Source of the DNA: Astragalus membranaceus
Taxonomy: Eukaryota; Streptophyta; Magnoliopsida; Fabales; Fabaceae
Assembly (NCBI GenBank): GCA_039519185.1
Contig: CM076846.1
Location: forward strand, 126,360,182-126,424,181
Direction of reading: 5' to 3'
Length of the DNA: 64,000 bases
Positions 42,326 to 52,994 of the stretch are shown one piece after another (within the stretch, counting starts at the first letter, position 1; each line of letters starts with the position of its first letter). The notes beneath the pieces were generated by a model, which was not told the DNA's origin, did not search any database, and saw only the letters and a program-made list of their open reading frames with translations. A program made the translations under genes and the position numbers.

Positions 42326-42853
42326 TCACGTGGCTAAGTTTACGTCGGGATCTATGCTTTGCTGATCTAGTGCTTCCTGAATTACCGAACGATGGTTTCC
42401 CGGAGCCTTGGTGCTAGCCAGTTTAGACAAAATATCAGCCCTGGTATTTTCTGTTTTCAGGACATGTTTAACCTCTATGTGTTCAAAACGGCTCAAGAAC
42501 TCTCGGACTCGAATGAGGTACTTTTGCAGCGTTGGATCTTTAGATTCAAATTGATTTCCGATCTGGAAAACCATTAGGAGTGAATCTGAGAGAAGCTCGA
42601 CCCGAGTTACTCGGAGATCTCGGGTGAGTAAGAGACCGGCAATGCAGGCCTCATATTCTGCCTGATTATTGGACGTCGAAAACCGAAAAGTAAGTGAGAC
42701 CTCGATCATTACCCCAGTAGAGTTTTCTAAAATAAGACCGGCTCCACTCCCCTTGGGATTTGAAGAACCGTCGGCGTGTAAAGTCCATAGATCATTGGCC
42801 TCACATGCTGGGGTCATCTCAGCCACAAAATCGGCAAGTACTTGAGCTTTCAT
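42326..42853 (-). pseudogene. Gypsy RNase H (plant/archaeal type)
   Basis: A 175-codon frame: L-A-D-F-V-A-E at residues 6-12 (tether), L-H-A-D-G-S-S-N at about 25 (first Asp), N-Q-A-E-Y-E-A near 63 (Glu), L-L-S-D-S near 87 (Asp) and A-D-I-L-S-K-L-A near 143 (last Asp). All four acidic positions remain, so the domain itself looks intact. The additional RNase H of archaeal type is a mark of Tat-lineage elements. Confidence 0.85.
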
Positions 42854-43048
42854 TGTCGTTCTTGGCTAATACTTTATTCCGAACTCGGAAAGTTCGACTG
42901 TCCATTTGATCATTCTTCCTGCTAAGTCAGGTCGGTGTAGAATCTGACAAATCAGATGATTCGTCCGTGCCACAACCTGATGAGCAACAAAGTAAGGTCG
43001 AAGGTGACGAGCTGCGATCACCAAAGCAAGGGCGATCTTTTCTATTTT

Positions 43049-44340
43049 CTAATATCGGACCCCCGGGCCTTGCATTGCCTTACTTACAAAATACACGGGA
43101 CTCTGCCCAACTTCAGTTTCTCGGATCAATACGGCGCCCAAAACTTCTTCTGAAACTGCCAAATACAAATATAATGTTTCTTCTTCAAGTGGCCGAGTTA
43201 GGATCGGCGGTTGGGATAGGACATTTTTGAGTTGAACAAAAGCTTCTTCCTGTTCTGTCATCCATTCAAATTTGACCTCTTTCTTTAATATTTTAAACAA
43301 GGGTAGAGACTTGAAGGCGGAGTTAGAGATGAAACGGGACAAGGCGGAGATCATGCTGTTTAATTTATGCACCTCCCTTTTTGGAGTTGGTGTACGCATT
43401 TCGGCGACCGCCCGACATTTATCTGGGTTAGTCTCAATGCCCCGTTCAGTAAGATAAAATCTGAGAAACTTCCCGGCTCGGACACCGAATGTACACTTTT
43501 CTAGGATCAATCTCATGTTATTTTTTCGAACATCAGTGAATATTTCTTTGAGATCGGCAACATGTAGATGATCTTCTTTACTTTTTGCTATCATGTCGGC
43601 CCCGACATTCTTCAGGCCGAAGGGCATGACTCGGTAGCAAAAGCTGCCTCGGTCAGTCATAAAGGCGGTTTTCTCTTGATCAGGGGGATACATTGGTATT
43701 TGGTTATGCCCGAAATATGCATCCATGAATGATAGTAAGCGAAAACCGGAAGCGTTATCCACTAGGCGATCTACGTTGGGGACGGGGAAGGCGTCCTTTG
43801 GACAAGCCTTATTAAGATTGGTATAATCAAAGCACATACGCCATTTTCCATTACTTTTCTTAACCAATACAGGATTTGAGAGCCAAGTTGTATACTTGAT
43901 CTCGGTTACAAAATTTGCTTTAAGTAAATCATCAACAGCTTTTGCAGCGGCAGCCGCTTTCTCTCCACTCTGTATCCTTTTTTGCTGGGCGACCCATTTC
44001 GCCTCTGGGTCTACTGCTAACTAATGGCAGGCGACCTCAGGAGGAATTCCGGGCATGTCCTCTGCGCTCCAAGCGAAAAGGTCAGTGTGGTCTCTAAGAC
44101 ATTGTGCAAGCTCAGACTTCACTTGCTCAGGCAGATCGGCACTGGTCTTGACAGTTTTTGCAGGGTCGTCTCCCAACTGAATCTCAATAAACTCTCCATC
44201 AAGTTCCGTGCGCTTGATTCTCTTCTTCAGTTACCGTGTGAGGGCATCATCATCCTCATCCTCGGAACTATCGGGGTCATACCTTGCATCCAGATCGGCC
44301 AGGTTGACATCGGCAGCTTTCATTTTCCCTTTCCTTTGGC
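43049..44340 (-). pseudogene. Gypsy reverse transcriptase with deleted active site
   Basis: From 43867: W-R-M-C-F-D-Y-T-N-L-N-K-A-C-P-K-D-x-F-P, then L-L-S-F-M-D-A-Y-F-G-H-N-Q-I (first catalytic Asp), K-T-A-F, C-Y-R-V-M-P-F-G-L-K-N. The frame then goes directly G-A-D-M-I-A-K-S, so the roughly 20-25 residues ending in Y-V-D-D are missing without a frame change. Thumb and connection follow (E-K-C-x-F-G-V, G-I-E-x-N-P-x-K). The N-terminal portion up to about 44340 lies in broken frames. The enzyme cannot be active. Confidence 0.88.
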
Positions 44341-44347
44341 TGGTTTC

Positions 44348-44800
44348 TCAACATCTTCGGGGGGGCTCCGCCTCTTCTTTGGCTTTCCGATCTGCTTTAA
44401 TATGCATGTAGTAGCATCTTTCTGCTGACTCTAGATCAGTGTTAATGGTGATGATCTTGTTGCATAAAAAATAGAACCTCATTTTCAAATGGACCGTGGA
44501 AGCAACCGCCCCAAGCCTACCCAGGGTCGGCCTCCCGATGATGCCATTGTAGATAGACTCGCAGGGTAAAACCAGGAACTTGGTTTTGACAGTTCTAACC
44601 AAAGGTTCTTCTCCGAATGTCACCATTAACTCTAAATAGCCCATCGGCTTGGTTCTTGACCCATTGAAACCGGACAAGTCCGTTCCCCGGTATGGAGTTA
44701 GGCCTTCTTCCGAGATTTTAAGCTTCCTCAAGAGGTCAATAAAAAGGATATCTGCCGAGCTTCCCTAATCCACCAACATCCTTCTATTCTGGGCATTAGC
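44348..44800 (-). pseudogene. Gypsy aspartic protease with stop in the active-site motif
   Basis: On the minus strand the active-site stretch reads M-L-V-D, then a TAG (44765-44767), then G-S-S-A-D-I-L-F. The stop takes the place of the residue after the catalytic Asp. The rest of the domain is readable: G-x-x-P-L-V-R-T-V-K-T-K-F-L-V-L and the closing Y-N-G-I-I-G-R-P-T-L-G box near residue 62-72 of the open frame. Confidence 0.8.
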
Positions 44801-44816
44801 CATATTACTGCCGAGA

Positions 44817-46679
44817 TTAAGAGCGGGATGTGTTTGTTGGGCTTTCCATCAAGTAGATCCTGATCTCCAAAAGAAAGTGGAGGTCGCACCATTCTTTTGC
44901 TAAGGTAGAGGCGATGTTAAGGATCTCTTTCCATTTGCGCTTCATGGTTTTTCCAGTACCTTCATCTGGATATCCTCCAGAAATCACATTTACCACTTTC
45001 AGTCCCTTGGACTTCCAGGTATCTTCTTCTGATGAGTCTTCCTTTGGTTCTTTGTCGTTCTTTTGTTTATCATCGGATTTGACCTTTGGCTCCTCCTGTA
45101 GTGGTTTCTTAACATATTGATTGAGTTTCCCCCTACAAATCAGATCCTCTATGTCGTCCTTTAAGGCGTTACAACGGTTCGTGTCATGCCCATTACTTTG
45201 GTGATACCGGAAGTATTTATTGGATCTTTGACCCGGCCAATGTGGGAGAGGATCGGAAAACTTCACTTCTTTGAATTAAGTGTTGGCACACTCGGCCAAG
45301 ATCTTGGCACGGGAACAATTAAGCTCGGTATGCTCGGGATACCGAGTTCTAGGCTTAAACTCCTTATTATTATTATTATTTTGATGAAGGTCTTTCTTGT
45401 TTCTCAGTTTGCTTGAATTTGGCTTAACATGGAATTTGCTGGAAACATCTTCTTCATAGTCAATGTACCTTTGAGATCACTGGAGGAACTCTGCGAGATT
45501 CTGAGGTTTATGAACCCCGATACTGACTTGAAAAAGGCTTCCTTTCCGCAGACCGTCCTTCATGAAGTAAAGTCAAAATTTATCCTCCAAATTTCGGACT
45601 GCTGAAGCTTCTTTGTTAAACCTTTCAATATAGTCTCGGAGAGACTCATTCTCGCCCTGGCGAATTGCTTTAAGCACTTCAGTGGACTTTGGCTTCATCT
45701 TGGAGTGGGCAAAGTGGGCGGAAAACATTCTCACCAACTAATCCCATGACTATATAGAGTTTGATTTGAGACCCCTAAACCATCCCAAGGCCGACTTCTC
45801 TAAGGTTAGAGGGAAAATCTTGCATTTAATCTCTGCTCGAGCATTACAATATTGCATCATCAGCTCGAAATAGTCGAGATGATTATCAGGATCACCAATG
45901 TCGTCGTATATCTTCAGCTCTGTTGCTTTCCCTAAGTGTCGCGGAATCGGGCAGTTGTCAATTCCGCTGGTGAAGGGGCCTCGACGTCTAGAGGATCTAC
46001 TTCTTTTAGGAGAATCTCGGTATTGATATCTACCTGGTGATCTTCGAGAATATGATCGTCGACGGTCATGCCTCGGGGATCTAACCCGGTTTCTTGAACG
46101 TCGACTAGGTGATGACAATGCTAACGACGAGATTCGCTCCAAAGACTCTTCAGGATAAGACGAGTAGTCCGAAAATGATGGGGACGGACTTGGTGGAGTT
46201 CGGGAACCTCGACCCCTCCAGCTTGGAGGAGTTCGGAAACCTCGACCCCTGTTGCGACGAGGAGGAGAACGGTGATGATGCCTCCTCCAAGCCGGAGAGC
46301 GATGTCGCCTGGAACCTGTTGTCCCGTGACGAGGGAAATGACGGTGAGGAGATTGCAGATCCGGGATGGTATGAGCCCGGACTGCAGCAAGCTTTGCCTC
46401 CATTTGAGAAAAGTGAATCTCCAGCTGATTTTCGACCTGAGCTTGTTGATTCAGCAAATGTACGAGCTGTCGGACAACATCGACTGGAAACGGGACGGCA
46501 TCAGGCGGGGGAGGGAGACGATTCTGTCCCGAGTTGCCCGACGGAGGAGGGAGATGAATTTGTCCCGAGGTAAGGGGAAGGGTTACAGCCACTCCTTCCG
46601 GGTTAGGTTGTGGTCGCGTTGAACCCTGGACAGCGCTCTGAGGCTGAGGAATGATTCTAGGTCGTCCTCGAGGAGCCAT
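44817..46679 (-). pseudogene. Gypsy gag
   Basis: The start is taken at the ATG 46679 (M-A-P-R-G-R-P-R), 58 bases after the 5' LTR. The N-terminal 170 residues are Pro/Gln rich, followed by an Arg/Ser-rich stretch (about 110-210). The retrotransposon gag domain begins near residue 245 (Y-x-D-I-G-D-P-D-N-H-L, then A-L-G-W-F-R-G-L). The first frame ends at a stop at 45750; further gag pieces follow in shifted frames, and the 45266-44817 stretch contains the zinc-knuckle-like C-x-x-H-x-x-x-x-H-D-T-x-x-C. Several stops show that the polyprotein is not translatable. Confidence 0.8.
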
Positions 46680-46717
46680 ATTGTTTGTCAAGGACTGAAA
46701 GGTGAGAGCAGTGAGTA

Positions 46718-46736
46718 CTCTCACTGTGGTCGCCAA
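46718..46736 (-). other. Gypsy primer binding site
   Basis: Directly after the 5' LTR on the minus strand: TTGGCGACCACAGTGAGAG. TGGCGACC fits the tRNA 3' end complement used by Ogre/Tat-type elements (tRNA-Arg type). The match was judged by eye only. Confidence 0.55.
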
Positions 46737-47102
46737 AGTTCTGTACCTTATCTCAAGATTGGAAGTTGATCGAAGATAGTCGGTAGTTTGTTCTTGACCA
46801 ACTCGAATCTCGGAGCTCCAATCAAAGGGGGGGTGGTACCTGCAAAGACACTCTGACACTCAAGTCAGCAGAGTGAAGGTCAGAGTGAAGTCAATTGCAA
46901 TTTTTGTATTAGAATCTGTGTACCTGGTATACAGTGTTAAGCCCATTTATTGATGTCAAGATGGTGTATATCTCCAATGCGGCACCATCCGATTTGTAAT
47001 TGACAAATCATAGCCATTGGATATATAACAGACCATTAATGGCGTTGGGGCTCCATATCGCGGCCCAATAGAGGTCCGATAATTTGGGCCCAGTCCGAAA
47101 CT
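46737..47102 (-). repeat. Gypsy 5' LTR (366 bp)
   Basis: Same order as 35267-35609. It carries a 20-base or so insertion or duplication (AGAGTGAAGG plus TCAGAGTGAAG near 46870-46890) and altered terminal bases (CT instead of CA at 47101-47102). The divergence between the LTRs is visible by eye, so the insertion is not very recent. Confidence 0.88.
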
Positions 47103-48068
47103 GTTTATTTCAACCATAATTCCATAAAGAAGAGTAATTATCACCACAAAGAAGGACTCATATGTATTTTGTCATGTTTATCACTATTGATAAAGGAAAT
47201 AGAATTTGTATAAGCAAGTAAATTATCATGCATGATGCAGAAAGTAAAAATTAAACCTTATAATATTCTCAAGGTAGTTTGAAACGATGTCATGCCAGCA
47301 AGGTTGTATGTGTGATGTTCCTATCAACTACAATGTTTAACCACCTCTTACCCGGCATTGATGGGTATGTGGCTTGAACTCAAACAATCTAAATAGATAA
47401 AACAAAAAAAAAAGTTGAAGTTCATCGGTGAATTCAAAGAAAAAGACACGAGATGCAACATATAGGAGTGGGGACTGAGTAGAGGAACGTGAATCTTACT
47501 TGTTTATGTAATTTGTTTCACTGAGAGCTTCACAACGCAACTCTGACTTGTTAGTTCTGAACATACAACCTCTCTGTTGTGTGGTTTTCCTGGAGTATGC
47601 TTCAGATATATACTTATGTTCATTGGTGCAAAGTGCTGATGAACATAATTGCTGCAACCTTCCGAGGCCTCGGTGCAAAAGTAAATACTTTTTAATTGCA
47701 TCCTGAAATATCGCAAGAGTAGTTACAAAAAGAGTTCAACGCAATTTGTCCACATACAAGAAAAGATTAACATAAAATGTTTTTGCCAAATAAACTTCCG
47801 CATTGTGTACTAATAAAAGGGAAAATTTATTATTATTACTATTATTATTATTATATTTTTGTTTTTTTGACTATATATAAATATGTGAGTCAGAAATCAT
47901 TCACACCAAGTGTCAAGTTTTCCTTTTTATACATTCAAGAACTCTTTGAAAAATGTTTGTTTAATTGATTCAACCCTTAAATTAACGGTTCTTTCTAAAT
48001 TGATCAACTCTACAAAATTTAATACGTATATTTCAATCTCATAATCTTTGCAAAAATTTATCTTTAAT

Positions 48069-48071
<3 letters not shown>
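47103..48071. repeat. R array, unit R6 (3'-truncated)
   Basis: It resumes after the gypsy element with TTTATTTCAACCATAATTCC and runs to about 48010, where TTTAATACGTATATTTCAAT leads into a TA tract. Minus strand 47702-47500 shows an exon-like open stretch (separate entry). Confidence 0.8.
47390..47702 (-). other. Exon-like pair in the R unit (unknown gene fragment)
   Basis: In R6 the minus strand has TTTCAG before 47702, an open stretch to 47500 (D-A-I-K-K-Y-L-L-L-H-R-G-L-G at its start, S-E-T-N-Y-I-N-K at its end), then GTAAGATTC. A second short piece follows after TATTTAG (about 47395), reading L-F-E-F-K-P-H-T-H-Q-C-R up to GTAAGAGG, and the phases fit. The same signals are in R1, R4 and R5 with decay (R5 lacks part of the first piece, R2 and R4 have a small deletion). 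This suggests that the array was built from a gene fragment. The protein was not recognised. Confidence 0.4.

Positions 48072-48128
<57 letters not shown>
48072..48128. repeat. TA microsatellite, left half
   Basis: About 28 TA units up to the LTR start. The tract continues at 51492 beyond the LTR. Confidence 0.95.
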
Positions 48129-48132
<4 letters not shown>

Positions 48133-48587
48133 GCGACCGAAAAATTCGGGTGAGGATTCCTCGAAGGTTCAAAAATGAAGCCCCCACCAAAGTTTTAATT
48201 ATAAGGGCAAACATTGGAAAATCCCTTTTGGAATGGATAAGGGTCCTTGAGACCAGATTAGGGTTCGGGAGTCGGTCATGCGTGGGGAAGGTATTAGCAC
48301 CCCACGACATCCTTCCTAAGGAAGGTTACCTGCTAATTAGTTGTAGAAGCGAAAGTTAATTTTGAAAACATTTATTTTTACCCTTTTATTGTGAATTAAA
48401 AAGAAAGAATAAAATTGATATTTTATTTGAATTTAAGAAAGGGATTATTTAGGAAAAGACTAAAAAGGTTTTTTATTAGTGCAATTGACAGATGTGGGCC
48501 CCCATCTGCTCCTACATATCTCTTGGTAGAGAATCAAATCACACGTAGTTCTTGGGTAGAAAAAGTTTGTTTGTTGGTGTATTTTAT

Positions 48588-48984
48588 TTAGGGATTTTAG
48601 GACTCCTGAGTGATCAGTTCATTTGTCCTAAAGTGATGACTAACCCGACTGTACAGTCGGCTTAGTCCCCTATTTTGTAAAATAGAGTTTTTGGAGCTTG
48701 GAAAATGATTTGAAGTGTGTTTGTTTGATTTTATTGGAATAGGGGTTTTAGGATTCCTGAGCTGTACAGCTCATTCATCCTAGAACGCATACTAACCCGA
48801 CTGTACAGTCGACTTAATCCCCTATTTTAAGAATTTGATTGGTGGAAAGAAGTATGCTTATGTTTATTTTGATTTAGAAGTTTGTTTGTTTTAAATAGGG
48901 ATTTTAGGCCATGATCCGTAACGGTTCATTAGTGACCTAAAAAACAGACTAACCCGACTGTACAGTTGACTTAGTCCCCTATTT
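48588..48984. repeat. Three 153-bp-spaced stem-loop modules in the LTR
   Basis: Modules at 48588-48677, 48738-48828 and 48893-48984. Each starts AATAGGGATTTTAGG (or close), ends CCCCTATT, and so is bounded by an inverted repeat, and each contains GACTAACCCGACTGTACAGT. In the first the core CCGACTGTACAGTCGG (48645-48660) is a perfect 16-base palindrome. Confidence 0.9.
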
Positions 48985-49262
48985 ATATTTTTTGAAAATA
49001 AAATATTCATCTATTTATTTTTATGGGTTTTTTGTAAAAGAAAATAATAAAAACGAAAAGAGAGGGTGCAGTAGTAAAATGGGGTACAGTTTGGAGGAAG
49101 GGAGTTGTATTATTAAAACTGGGTGTGAAAAGCAGCAGCCAGTTCGTAGACTGGTCCACGAATTCGTGGGCCTTTCAGGGGGAGGCGTAATACGAAAATT
49201 AGGGGTGTAAGTAGTATCCTGAGTTAGAAAGGAAAGGACGAGAATGCCCTTAAGTCTCCACA

Positions 49263-49272
49263 CTATATAAGG
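49263..49272 (+). promoter_or_regulatory. LTR TATA box
   Basis: CTATATAAGG, followed about 30 bases later by AAACCTAATTCCTTTC, is the probable RNA start region of the LTR. Confidence 0.6.
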
Positions 49273-51487
49273 CGTTTTTTTAAAAAAACTAAACCTAATT
49301 CCTTTCTTCTCTCACACGACGCTGTCACCCTAATTCTACTCTCACCTCTTCTCAGCAACCCTAATCCCATTCCCTCTTCTCCTCACCGCCGCCAACAACA
49401 AAAGTGGTGAGAGAGGGAGAGTTTGCGAAAATTATGGAGAGAGATAGAGAGAGTTACAGCGAGAGGGAAAGGAAAAATGCGAAGGAGAGAGGGAAATGAG
49501 AGAGAAGGCTTCGTAGAGAGAAGAAATGAGAGAGAGAGAAGGCCTCGTAGAGAGAAGGGAAGGAGATGGAAGTGGATGCTGACGGTGGGGCTTCGCCGGA
49601 GAAGGGGATGACGCGACGGTGACCACGACGACCATGGCGTCAACGCCGGAATAGCAACAGAGAGGGGAGACTGATGCTCGCGGTGGCTATGGCGTTCACT
49701 TTGGCGCTGGCGACGAAGGGAGAGGGAGGACGACTGCCGGTCGGCCGTTCCTTGGCCGGCGAAAACGACGACGATGGTTTCGGTGGCTGAATCAGGAGCC
49801 TCACGACGGCCTACGTACTGGGTTCGTGATGAAAGCGAAAGGGTCTTGACGGTGGGTGGTTCGGGTTGCTGTGTTCGCGAGGATGACAGCGAGCATGGGA
49901 GGGAGATGACGGCGCAGGTGCTGGGAGCGCGACAGCGGTTTGAGGAGGACGGCCACCGTCTACGGTGGAGCTAACAGGTACAGATTCGGTTCTGATTTGT
50001 TCTGTTTTATGTCTCTTTTCCATTTTTTGATTTCTGTTTTTGCCTGTTTGGCTCCTGATTCCTTAAAAAAAAACTAAACCCTAATTTTCTAATTGAACCT
50101 ATTTCAACTTAACTGCTAATTTCTTTTCTAAAATAGATAAGCAAAACCCTAATCTGTTTACAACTAATTTCTGATATTACTTCCTATGTTCGTTTTCTTT
50201 TAACATAGGCAGAATCCTAATTTGTTCCTAACTTGAAAATTCTAGACTATTTACAAACCTAGAGATTCTTTTATTTAAACCCTAGCCTATTTACAGTATG
50301 GTTTTCACCGGATCCTACATTTCTAATAGAACGAACATAGCTTCAATCTTTGATTTTTGGTTCATACAGCTTTGATCTTGTTATTATTAGGTTTAGTTTC
50401 AAATTGCAACTACTATCTATTATGAACTAAAACATTATTAGAACCTAAATAACAAACAAAAACCGAAAGAAAACGGACACCTACCTCCTTCTCCAGCCTT
50501 TGAACCACTCCTTTTGTCTGCTTGCTGCTGCTCCTACTGTTGATTGCTGTTGCTGCTTCTGTTCTGTGTGGCTGTTTCTGGATTTTTTTTAGGGTTTTGC
50601 GATTAGGGCTTCAATGTGAAAACCCTAATCTTTTGGTTCTGAATCTGTGTATTTTCTGTCTCTCGTATATGCCTTCTGTGTGTCTGAATTATTTTGTTTA
50701 TATAGGCCAATTGTTGGGGTTTTGGCAATTAATTTCTAATTCTCCTTGATTTTGTTTTCCTATTTCAGGTTTGAGCCTAGAGTTGAAAACTTGCTCACCA
50801 AGTTACTGAATTAGGGTTAGGGAGGTGAAGCCTTGGTGAATAAGGTTTGGGAGTGGAGGCGCAGCTGCTGCTATTAGCTCCTCTGTAAAAAAAAAAAAAT
50901 TCTAATTTTGTAATTGTTTTTCTCTTTTTTAAAAGTTTTTTGTAATATTGTAAATTATCTTTTTTTGTAATTTTATTTTTTTTATTTATTTTTTTAGTTT
51001 TTGGATTTTGTATTTTTTGTAAATTAATTTTTATTGATTTTTAAATATATTTGTTTGTTTTTGGATTCTGGACAGATTTATTGTTTTTTAGTCAAAGATG
51101 GAAGAGAATGATTAAATTGGGCCAAGCCCAATCAAAAAACTAAACATAGGCCCAATTAAACAAATGACTAAAATAAGGTCCAATTAGAATAATTTTTCTA
51201 AGATCAGGTCCAATTACTATCATAGGTCCAATAGCCACATAGGCCCAACTAGGAAAATGACTAAAACATTAGACATAAGCCCATAAGCCCATTTATAAAA
51301 AACTGGTTCAAAACACTAAGCGTCAGCCCAATTAGGCAAGCTAACGAAGACAGGCCCAAAAGGTTGGACATAGGTCCAATTGGACAATTTGGTCCGACTT
51401 TAAACAAAACAGCGCTTGAAATGCCTTGGGCTTGTGACACGGGGCTAAAGCGATTATGATAAAAAAGACCGAGCAAAATTAGGGTAT

Positions 51488-51491
<4 letters not shown>

Positions 51492-51538
<47 letters not shown>
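51492..51538. repeat. TA microsatellite, right half
   Basis: About 23 TA units, the continuation of 48072-48128. Confidence 0.95.
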
Positions 51539-51539
<1 letters not shown>

Positions 51540-51540
<1 letters not shown>

Positions 51541-52994
51541 GAAAATATAAAAATCTAAATTTAAATTGGAAACCTTGATTTTGGTGATTTGTTTAGATAT
51601 TAGGCGTTTTTATCGCACGTTAAAAAAACAAAAGGGAGAAAAGGGTTAGGGTTTTTGAAATATTTTTTTATTATGGAGGTTTCATTTTGTGTGTGCCGCG
51701 CTTGAGAAGATAAAGATACATCTTTGTTTCATTTTGTTTTTGTGGTTTAGTGTGAGGAAGGAAAGTTTGGCAGAGGGATCAATCAACTGGAGTTTATGTT
51801 CATCAATCATAGGTAATTTGTTCTTCCCTAAAATCGATTTTGCTTGTTTTTTCTTCAACTGAGTCCTGTATCTGATTTTCATTTTCCGTTTTCAGTTTCT
51901 TATGGTGTGGTTGTTAACTGTTTGTGTAAATTGATCTTGATAGTGTATATTACACACTTTCGAAACTTCAATTATTTTAAGGATTTGTGTTCATGTAGTT
52001 TACTTCATGTTTCGTTTCTTTTAGCAGTGTTGCATTTGTGTGTGTAGTATGTGTGTTGTTGTTAATTTATGGATGCTTTTGATTTGGAATTTTGGTGTTG
52101 TTCTCCATTGACATGCTTACAATTGGTTTGAAGAGCTTTTTTTTATTTTATTATTTGCTCATTTTCTTGTTGCTTTTTTTTATGTTTAGTTGCTTAATAT
52201 ATAGGACTAGATATACCAATTTGGTCTAATATTATTGATATATTTGGTGTTTCATTTACAATTGATTTTCCATTAAATGATTTTTAATGGAGTGGAATGA
52301 TCTATTTAAAAAACACATATTTTATATTCAATTTGTTAATAAATATGATTAATTTTTGGATTCATTCATTTTTTATTTCCCAATATTATGTGATATATTT
52401 AGTATTTCATATAAAATTGATTTTCCATTAAATGATTTTAATGGAGCGGAATAGCATATTTCAAAAATACATATTTGATATTCATCTTGTTAATAAATGT
52501 GATTAATTTTTTGGTTCATTCTATATTTTATTTCCTAATATTATGCGATATATTCTTAATAAATGTGATTACTTAATAATTTTTTATGATAATTTTGCTT
52601 TTAATTATTTTAACACAACAAAGCGTGTTAAAGATTACATATCTAATGTAGCTGAAGTGTCATTTAATTACAACATAGAACTAAATTACACTTATTTAGA
52701 AATTAAGTCAGTGAGCTTAAGTAATTTGATTTATAAAAGTTAATTTTATATTTTACATACTTATGGAGGGTTCGTGTTAATAAATAATGTATAATTTGCC
52801 TTGATTCAAAATTACTTTGATAGAAGATAAATGACAGGTTTTTATTAGTTTTAATGTTGATGTGAAACACTACTACTAAAAAATCTTAACAAAGTTGCAT
52901 GTGCAAACTAATTAAATGTTATTTGAGTTTAATTTAATATAAAAATGTCACATTGCTACCCTTGCCGTGCATACCCACGGGTATGTGTTACTGG
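51540..52994 (+). mobile_element. Second candidate Helitron (3' end at 52994)
   Basis: The end GCCGTGCATACCCACGGGTA, then TGTGTTACTGG, carries two alternative hairpins (CCGTG/CACGG, and CATACCC/GGGTATG at 52970-52985), then CTGG followed by T, fitting the CTRR-T rule. The body contains a tandem repeat and no gene. The 5' end was not found; 51540 is only the left limit set by the microsatellite. Confidence 0.4.
52226..52575 (+). repeat. 153-bp tandem repeat, 2.2 copies
   Basis: AATATTATTGATATATTTGG (about 52228), AATATTATGTGATATATTTA (about 52382) and AATATTATGCGATATATTCT (about 52537) start successive units that share ATTGATTTTCCATTAAATGA and TTGTTAATAAAT(A/G)TGATTAAT. Confidence 0.85.

Larger units (their letters stand above)
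35267..47102 (-). mobile_element. Full-length Ty3/gypsy element, Tat lineage, degenerate
   Basis: Complete element on the minus strand: 5' LTR 47102-46737, PBS, gag, protease, RT, RNase H, integrase (down to 41057), an antisense extra gene (38041-40510, plus strand), PPT and 3' LTR 35609-35267. Target duplication GTTTA at 35262-35266 and 47103-47107. The site is the TTTGTTTATTTCAACC at the start of an R unit. Size without the nested solo LTR is about 9.9 kb. The plant-type RNase H and the antisense gene after integrase point to the Tat/Retand/Ogre group. All core genes carry disabling changes. Confidence 0.93.
48129..51491 (+). mobile_element. Ogre/Tat-like solo LTR, 3363 bp, in a TA microsatellite
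   Basis: It starts TGTAGCGACCGAAAAATTCG and ends AAAATTAGGGTATAACA. The early stretch GGTATTAGCACCCCACG is typical of large legume LTRs of this type. TA repeats flank both sides; the 5 bases before and after are both ATATA, compatible with a target duplication though not informative in such a repeat. A TATA box (49263-49272) lies one third in, followed by a leader rich in AACCCTAA. The last third repeats GGCCCAATTA/GGTCCAATT. No coding domains occur. Open frames at 49380-50020 are chance products of GC-rich sequence. Confidence 0.8.

Noticed and set aside
46109..46622. Acidic open frame on the plus strand of gag
   Set aside because: It is the complement of the Arg/Ser-rich gag region on the minus strand and has no support of its own.
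49383..50023. Several open frames on both strands, Arg/Glu-rich or Ser/Pro-rich
   Set aside because: They lie in the GC-rich leader of the Ogre-like solo LTR, overlap on both strands, and show no domain.
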